From contig JADHYX010000125.1 in assembly GCA_027604685.1 (NCBI GenBank), positions 1 through 54,072 of the forward strand: 54,072 nt of DNA, in the 5' to 3' direction. The notes under the pieces are model-generated. The model was not told the DNA's origin. It worked only from the letters and a program-made list of their open reading frames with translations, and searched no databases. The DNA comes from Lobulomyces angularis (Eukaryota; Chytridiomycota; Chytridiomycetes; Lobulomycetales; Lobulomycetaceae). Of the stretch, positions 47,345-54,072 are shown one piece after another; the first letter of the stretch is position 1, and the number at the start of each line of letters is the position of its first letter. The position numbers and the translations under genes are program-made.

Positions 47345-49741
47345 ATGAAGTCAAAAAATTTACTTCTATTAACCACCCTCAGTACATTTGTGCTCTCGAA
47401 TCCACTGTCCGACTCATTGTTGTCTAAAGACTGCCCACTCTCTCATGGCAAGAGGGAATTTGAGTCTATCAAGTTGAGTGATCGTAGAACAATTGAAAAG
47501 TTGAATGAAAAAAGGTCTGTTCCAGATTTTGTGAAAGTTAAAGCGGACATTAATTTAGCACTTACCCAATCCCAGGAATTTTTTCCGGCGGATTTTGGCA
47601 ACTATGGCCCTTTGATGATAAGATTGGCTTGGCATTGCAATGGCTCATACCGTAAAACGTAAGTGATATAGTGAAAACAAGTTAAATTTTTTTATTTTTT
47701 TGACAGAGATGGAAGAGGAGGTTGTGATGGAGCTAGAATTAGATTCAATCCTGAAATGAGTTGGGAGGATAATGCGAATTTGGATAATGCAATAAAAGTT
47801 TTGGAACCAGTTAAGGAAAAGTATGGAGATATTTTATCTTGGGGCGATTTGATTACATTAACTGGTGATGTATCACTGGAAAACATGGGTTTACAAACAA
47901 TAGGTTTCTGTGGTGGTAGAATAGGTATATTTAATTGTTTTGAGGTCAACTTACTTTTCGGTTAGACGACCCTGATGGAAGTGATAGTTTAGTGTTAGGT
48001 CCCTCTGCGGATCAAGAAAGGATAAGTCACTGTGTGGTTAATGGTGACTGTCATGCACCATTTGGTCCTACAACTAGTATATCGATGTTAAATTATCAAT
48101 TCTTTAAAAAAATTTTTTTTAAGTTGGTCTTATCTATGTTAATCCAGGCGGACACTTAGATATACCAGATCCCAAACTCAGCGTGAAAGATATTAGAGAC
48201 AGTTTTAGTAGAATGGGTATGAATGACAGGGAAACTGTAGCCTTGATTGGTGGAGGTAACAATATATTATCTGAGGTGCTAATACAAACATACTTTTTAG
48301 GTCATGCATTTGGTAAAACGCACGGAGCATGTAGCAATCCTCCTTGCGGTGACGGTGTAGGAAATAATACCTTTTCCAGTGGTTTTGAAGGACAGTGGAC
48401 TGAAACCCCTACTAAGTGGACAAATGACTTCTTCAAACACCTACTAACAAAAAAGTATGAGTTATTTAAAGGTCCAGGTGGAAAAAATCAATGGAGACCA
48501 GCCGGAAAAGATGAACCTAATATCCGAATGTTGACTTCTGACTTAGCTCTTATTGAGGACCCTATATTTTTAGATTTGGTTAAAGAATATGCAGCAGATA
48601 TTGGGTCGTTACAACGTGATTTTGTAAAAACGTGGTATAAATTAATGTCAAATGATATGGGCCCTGCTACTAGATGCTTAGGAAACCTAGTCCCACCACC
48701 TCAACCGTTCCAAAATCCGCTGCCATCACCACCCAAACAACTACCAAAGTTTTCTGTAGTTAGTAAAGATATAGTGAAGATACTCTACAGCTCCGAAGAT
48801 AATGGTGGAGATCAATTAAACGATGGTAGATATTATTTAGGAGCACTCTTTGTTGAACTAGCTTCGCAATGTCTTTTTACCTTCAGAATTACTGACTACG
48901 CTGGAGGCTGTAATGGTGCAAGGATTAGATTTTCTCCAGAAAGAGATTATCCCGATAATGGTAAAATAACTAACAACATATTGTTTATTTATTTCTTTAT
49001 ATGCCAACTTACAATTCCATTTTATAAGTTGGATTGGATAAAGTATTGGAAACACTAAAACCAATTAAAGAAAAATATGTTGGTTTATCATGGGCGGACT
49101 TGATTGTTCTTGCTGGGCAAACTGCAATAGAAGAAGCAGGTGGAGAAAAAATTAAATTCATCGGTGGACGGTAAACAATCAATTAAATATCCTTTAAAAT
49201 TAATATGTATTACAGCACTGATGCTGCGGACGGAAATGGTGCAGAAAAAATCCCACCAAGAGATTACTACTATAACTCTGTTATAAAATTAAAAGACCAA
49301 ATAAAAGTTACAGGATTGCCAACTAGAGAAACTGTAGCATTATTTGGAAGGTTAAGAAGTGATATTCAACAGCGTAATAGAAATTTCAGCGGAACCTACA
49401 GGAAGTCAAAGGATCTAAATAAATTTAGTAATGATTTTTTTAAAATCCTGCTAAAGGAAGATTGGAAAAAGATTAGTGAAGATGAATTCCAAGCAAAAGG
49501 AAAAGATATTTTCATAACAAGCTTTGACTTTAGTTTGTTGGAAGACTTGGAATTTAAAAGTTACGTTGAAGAATTTGCTGAAGATCTGGATGCATTTAAA
49601 AGCGCCTTTAAGAAAGGTTGGGATTTATTGAGTAAAGCTGAATTAAACTTTATTGAAAAGAAAAAGAAGACAGTTTTTGATAGAATTTTTGGTTTCTTTG
49701 ACTATGTTTTTGGGGACGCACCATTAGAAGCAGATTTATAA
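47345..49741 (+). CDS. katG2: Secreted catalase-peroxidase (KatG2 type)
   Basis: Seven exons, 47345-47658, 47707-47924, 47966-48076, 48124-48255, 48301-48960, 49029-49170 and 49216-49741, give 2103 nt (700 aa). A signal peptide ([18 protein letters not shown]) directs export. The N-terminal heme domain has distal [12 protein letters not shown] and proximal [11 protein letters not shown]. The Met-Tyr-Trp cross-link residues are in RMGMND, GLIYVNP and RLAWH. Extra Cys residues (WHC, GGCDG) match extracellular fungal KatG2. The C-terminal half is the usual degenerate copy and repeats [13 protein letters not shown]. The enzyme removes peroxide outside the cell, a trait seen in fungi that face host oxidative bursts. 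The 45-nt intron at 48256-48300 has no in-frame stop. Confidence 0.95.
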
Positions 49742-50388
49742 ATTTATAAATAAAGCTTATAGTTTTTTTTGATAATAGTAAATAGTTATGGTTTTGAATT
49801 TAATGATAATGAACGCAGAAATTGCAATTTATTTAAAAATGATCAAAGAAAGAATTTTCTGATTTCCAATGTTTCCTTTAAAAAATTTGGAAATTCTATC
49901 TAATGACGTATATGGATGACGTACATTGACTGATACTATATGAATATATAAAAGTGATAAAAATGAACCAAATAAATTTATTTTATCTTTACGCATCTTT
50001 TATTTTGACAAAAAATCAAAAACTTAAAATTTACATTCCACATTCTATTTTTTAGCAACTTCCCCAAGTATTAATTTAAGTGTAATATATTATTTATAAA
50101 TTAATTTAATTGGCAAGAAATAGCCATAAATACGGTATTTTTTTTCATTTAAAAAATGGGCTTGGAAAATGGGTAACAAAAATAATTTATTTGAGGGTTT
50201 CAATTTTTTATATAGAGAGAAAACTTCAGTGAATGTTGTGAATAGAATAAAAAAAAAAAAACAAATAAAAATTAATATAACATTATCAAAAATAATTTAA
50301 TGTAGAAACAAAAGAAAATTGAAATTGTTTCTTCCTGTTAAAAAAAGTTTTCTAAGGTTTAAATTGCTGTTTGTTTTTTTTTTTGAAG
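49742..50388. other. Convergent 3' spacer
   Basis: 650 bp between two gene ends facing each other. It includes two TGACGTA strings 13 bp apart near 49903-49922 and one TATAAA. No gene is visible. Confidence 0.45.
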
Positions 50389-51837
50389 TTAATATTTTTG
50401 TTGGTTTTGTTGTTCCAAATTATTTAATCGTGCATAATTATCAGCATTTGCCATTCTAGCGTTGTATGCTGTGTTTGATTCTAAAATATTATCATTACTA
50501 GCACCAACCTACAAAAAATAAATTATTAATCCGTAATTAAAAAAAAACAATTACTTCAAAAACAGCTGGTTCCTCTTGAACGTTATACTGTCTTGCAAGC
50601 TGGTTTCTCCTAACCGCAGACATTTTTCTTCTGACACTATTTCTAACAGAGGTATTACGACGCTTTAAACTGAACTTTTTCAATATTGGTTGCCCTTGTT
50701 TTTTAAAGCAAGTGCATAGTGGCACACAAATCAACAATAAAACTACACCTAATCCTCCTACTCCTACTGCAATCCAACTATTTATATTTATTAAATAAAT
50801 TAAATAAAAAAAATTTACCCAGTTACAGAAAATACGCTGTTGTCTTTATTTTCGATGCTTATTTTTGCAGGAACATATTGTTTAAATTGAAAAGCGACAT
50901 AAATATTATCGATGTACGCAGTACTTGAAGATTGTCCAGCCGTTGCATAGAAGTTCATTGTTACCCGCAGATACTTGGTACCTTGTAACCATTAAGAAAT
51001 TGTTAAACTTTATTGCATTTACCTGTAGGGCAAACATCCCCATTATGTTCATAGAAGAAATAATGTCTACCAGGTAATGTGGTATTTGGAGGGTTATGTC
51101 TACCGGTAGCATTAGGTAATAATAAGTTCTAAGTTAAAAAAAAATATCAACTCCGAACTTCTCAAAAAAAAATTTTACCTGAGCAGGATCAATCTCCTTT
51201 CCGTTGGCATCCAAGAAGGAAAACAACAATGTAGAATAATCATTAGAATTTGGCAACCAAAAGAAAAATGCTGATATATTATATAAAACTCGGTGAACAT
51301 TAAGAGGATTCCAAGCATCATCAGGGAGTTGGAAAGTTTGATGAGCACTAGTTATTGGAGTAGTTGAACCATTAATGATTGGTGGTGTACCACTGCCAGC
51401 AAAAGCAGATCTTCCAAAGCTAAAAAATATAAATAAATAAATCAACTCAATATTTGAAACACATGATAACAGAAAAATATTAATTTGAAAGCAAAACTAC
51501 AAACGTAAAAAGAAGATTAAAAAAATTTACCTTGAATCAGGAGGGGTAGAAATTGGAGGAGTTAATAAATCAGGATTACTGTCCCATTGATAACTATCTA
51601 AAACTCCAATATCTGAAGAAAAAAAGAGGTTAGATATAAATTCAATAAAAAAGTAAAAACCTTCTTGCCAAAAGTTTGTACCGTTTTCAGCACCAGCTTT
51701 TTTTATGAATAGAAAAAAAAAGTTAAAAAAGAAGAATAGAAATAATAAAAACCATTTGAAAGAAGGTTCGGAGACCACAGTACTACAGAAAGGATATAGT
51801 TCAGTAGAGTAAAGTAGAAGAAGATGGACTTTAACAT
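50389..51837 (-). CDS. Type I single-pass membrane protein with an extracellular beta-sandwich-like domain
   Basis: Eight exons, 51837-51753, 51696-51661, 51612-51531, 51419-51179, 51128-51023, 50981-50819, 50777-50555 and 50508-50389, total 1056 nt (351 aa). A signal peptide (MLKSIFFYFTLLNYILSVV) is followed by about 230 extracellular residues. Segments such as TKYLRVTMNFYATAG and AYIDNIYVAFQF suggest a carbohydrate-binding-like jelly roll. One membrane helix (AVGVGGLGVVLLLICVPLC) precedes a strongly basic tail (LKRRNTSVRNSVRRK) and an Asn-rich end. I do not recognise the family. Topology suggests a cell-surface receptor or adhesin, which is inference. Confidence 0.78.
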
Positions 51838-52441
51838 TTCCTTTTTATCTTCGCTACTGTAAAACAAAGTGGTTTAGTGATAGGTTTTATAGAATAAGAA
51901 AATGCAGAGAAAAAAAAATTTTGTTTTTAAAAAATTAAATTTTTTTATTTTTTTTTTTTTGGAATGAGATTTTTTTATTTTTGAAAACTTTTTTGTTATT
52001 TTAAAATAGGCTGTGGCCATTGAGAAAGGCGCCACAAAAATGGGTCATAAAACCCTGGAAGTTTCTTTGATATTTCAGCCAGTTACACAAAGCTATTTTT
52101 GGAACGCCATAGTTTTTTAAAATTCAAGATCCTATGGCTAATAAGCGTGAACTCTTAGCAACTGTTTGGGATGTGTATGTGCAAGCTGTTTATACGTTAC
52201 AGAAGGGAGCAAAGGCGTCACACTGCCCACTTGGAAAATTTCCCACCCACACTGTTATCAGTATGTGGTACAGTACTTACTTCTATCAACATCTTGAATT
52301 CTAAATGCAGACTTTAATTCTCGATTCTATCTCGATTCTATCTCGATAAATCTAATTTTTAGAAATTATAGTTACTTTGATATTCCTTAGAATTATCAAC
52401 ATCCTAACAAAAATTTCTTCATTGGCAAAAAAAGATTTATT
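51838..52441. other. Upstream region of the membrane-protein gene
   Basis: Above-average GC at 52005-52300, with a TGTGGC/GCCACA inverted pair (52012-52036). Short frames on both strands are all broken. A donor-like GTAAGTAC on the minus strand near 52285 follows a four-codon ATG frame. Possibly leader exons, but not provable. Confidence 0.35.
52319..52347. repeat. 11-bp tandem repeat, 2.6 copies
   Basis: TCTCGATTCTA occurs twice without mismatch and is followed by TCTCGAT. It interrupts the open frames in this stretch. Confidence 0.85.
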
Positions 52442-52494
52442 TAGCATTACTTTTTTTATTAAAAGAGTCAATAGCCTGGGACACTGCTTTTTTC

Positions 52495-52592
52495 TTAATG
52501 CTGGGATAAAAATTTCTTTAATCTTTCTTCAATTTCTTCGACCCAACGTTTACTAAATAAATCCTTGAAACTTGGATGTTGAGTAGGCACAT
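52495..52592 (-). other. Short open coding-like fragment
   Basis: Encodes PTQHPSFKDLFSKRW and EEIEERLKKFLSQH up to a TAA. The composition looks coding (amphipathic, charged helix) but no upstream exon was found. It could be the last exon of an unrecognised gene. Confidence 0.25.
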
Positions 52593-52639
52593 TCAAAAAA
52601 AAAAGTAAAATATTCAAAAGCAACTACTTTATATTAACA

Positions 52640-52870
52640 CATCAACACTTAATTAAGTATTTTATTAGTTCATTAATCCTTCACCTTTTTTTCTAATTTT
52701 TTAATTTTTAATTTTTACTTTTTTATTTTAAATTCATAACTTTAACTAAAAGATATTTTTTGATATATTAGACAAACAATTAATTTACTCAAGTATCTCA
52801 TTAATTTATTCATCCTTTACTTTTTTTTTTTAACTTTTTAATCTTAAATTTTTATTTTACGAATTATTTA
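52640..52870. repeat. Imperfect direct duplication, about 100 bp
   Basis: The segment from about 52650 (AAGTATTTTATTAGTTCATT...) recurs from about 52790 (AAGTATCTCATTAATTTATT...). The copies share ATCCTT, long T tracts and TTTTTAATTTT/TTTTTAATCTT. Divergence is roughly a quarter of positions by eye. Confidence 0.5.
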
Positions 52871-52879
52871 AATTTCTGA

Positions 52880-53189
52880 AAAAGAAAAAAGAAGACGCTG
52901 TTCGCAAACTTCGCGATATGTGTGACTTTTAGGAGTTCTCGAAGTATATGATGCAATGTTGGCTGATAAATTATTAAAGTACTTTGAAATTGTTTATGAA
53001 CTTCCAACAACTCTAATAACAGAAATAAACAGAAAAATCAAGAGCAGGATGTATATCATATTACAATGTGAAAAGAATTCAAGGAAAAAACCATTAACTG
53101 AAGATAGAAGAGTTTGGAAATCAAAAGAAATGGAAAAGGATTTAGTAAAAGCAGTAAATTGCGTTTTAGGTCTACCTCTAATTAGATAG
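52880..53189 (+). pseudogene. Frameshifted coding fragment of unknown family
   Basis: A frame ending in AVRKLRDMCDF stops at TAG (52930). One frame over, another opens at once with GVLEVYDAMLADKLLKYFEI and continues through basic segments (ITEINRKIKSRMY, TEDRRVWKSKEMEKDL) to LGLPLIR and a stop at 53189. The two parts look like one chain broken by a frameshift, or a splice I cannot place. I do not recognise the family. Confidence 0.35.
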
Positions 53190-54072
53190 AGGAGAATGGT
53201 CTCAATTTAAAAATTAACAGTTAAATTATTTATTATACCTGCAGTGTTTTATGCTATAGTTTTGAATGAAGGAAAAACCAACTTAAAAAGTAGGAGATAA
53301 AAAAAGGAAGTTACTGAGAAAAATTTTGTTGAAAAATGTTACTTTAAGCTGATTGTGAAATTGAACTTAACCGTATTGTAATAGAACATTTGGAGTTGCT
53401 GAATATCCTAGTTCCCATGCTGCTTTCAATAGAGAAGCACTATTATAAGGGAGACTTACGTCGTCATCAAAAAAAAGAGTTGAGAACATTCCAAGGATAG
53501 TAATTCTAATGTGGAAGAAGAACTCAAGAAATTCAAGTAAATAATTTTGTTTGCAAAAATTGTTGTCAATTTTTTCAATTTTTACTAAAATAAAATTTAT
53601 AGTTTGATAAAAAATTTTAGAATCATTTATCATTTTCATCGCAAGTCAGATCTAGTGACCCAGTAAATCAGAAATTAGAATTTCTTTCAGTATTTACGTT
53701 GCCATTTTCCCAATACATAATTCCCTCAGAGCTACTGCACAAAAAGTATAAGTAATTTAGGAATTTTCTTATCAAAAATTTTTCTGTTTAGAAATGTTCA
53801 ATAGAGGATACCATGCGAACTTTGAAAGAATATCTGGGCACTAGAATTTCGGACTTTCGTAAAACAACACAAATTTCATCGTTTTATGCATTAGTGCATG
53901 GACGTAGTTTTTCAACGTCTGACAAAAAACGAAATTAAATTTAATGTTACACAAAAATTATACCTCATACACCAGCACCATTTAAGGGCGAGAGTAGCGA
54001 AAACTACTCAGGAATAATTGGAATAATAGCTCTTAAGAATCTTGCAGGACGACCTTCACCAGCCAATATCTC
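53190..54072. other. Unresolved right end
   Basis: On the plus strand, an exon-like piece at 53792-53938 follows an AG. It encodes IEDTMRTLKEYLGTRISDF and ISSFYALVHGR, ending in a stop; the FYALVHGR string faintly recalls the YGR motif near retroelement integrase ends. On the minus strand, 53367-53639 is open (LPYNSASLLKAAWELGY), and 54072-54010 encodes EILAGEGRPARFLRAIIP before a TAG. These signals conflict in strand and none is conclusive. Confidence 0.25.

Noticed and set aside
49903..49925. Two TGACGTA strings resembling CREB/ATF sites
   Set aside because: They lie between two converging 3' ends, so no promoter is expected there.

Overview
The window is strongly AT-rich eukaryotic nuclear DNA. 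Genes are densely packed on both strands and cut by many short GT-AG introns, mostly about 45-80 nt, whose 3' ends carry long T runs. Homopolymer runs are everywhere. Two 10-N assembly gaps lie inside introns (13914-13923 and 24403-24412). I rebuilt exon chains by hand; nearly all complete chains sum to a multiple of three and keep family motifs across every junction. The gene set (septin, Rap/Ras GTPase, Pho80-like cyclin, fungal-style C2H2 factor with an RKHDLKRH finger, secreted KatG2-type peroxidase, plus RFWD3, TRIM37 and SKA1, which are familiar from animals) suggests an early-diverging fungus or a close holomycotan relative. That placement is inference; I cannot name the species.

Layout. 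1-6.1 kb: the end of a G-protein alpha gene, an RFWD3-type RING-WD40 E3 ligase, and two tandem paralogous seven-helix membrane proteins. 6.1-10.7 kb: tRNA-Arg(TCT), a minisatellite, a single-exon C2H2 factor with a long upstream region, and a Pho80-like cyclin. 10.7-14.4 kb: a 2-oxoglutarate oxygenase divergent from BCP1/BCCIP, then a GNAT acetyltransferase. 15.1-20.2 kb: a TRIM37 homologue and a PARL/Pcp1-type rhomboid protease. 20.8-26.7 kb: a divergent septin, a gamma-glutamylcyclotransferase-like protein, the E2 enzyme RAD6, and UBA4/MOCS3. 27-30.4 kb: two paralogous small secreted cysteine-rich proteins on either side of the kinetochore protein SKA1, with a foldback DNA element nearby. 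30.6-40.6 kb: TMCO4/Mil1, dihydrolipoamide dehydrogenase, prohibitin-2, Rap1 and a WBP2-like protein. 41-51.8 kb: an IQ/CH/DH-like protein, NF-YA, a mitochondrial carrier, a secreted catalase-peroxidase and a type I membrane protein. 51.8-54.1 kb: poorly resolved sequence with repeats and broken reading frames.

Most genes are independent housekeeping genes. Recurring themes are ubiquitin and ubiquitin-like chemistry (RFWD3, TRIM37, RAD6, UBA4), mitochondria (rhomboid, DLD, PHB2, carrier) and the cell surface or secretion (cysteine-rich pair, KatG, type I membrane protein, tandem 7TM pair). The least familiar material is the cysteine-rich pair, the tandem 7TM family, the foldback element at 29.4-29.6 kb and the IQ/CH/DH locus with its in-frame TAG.
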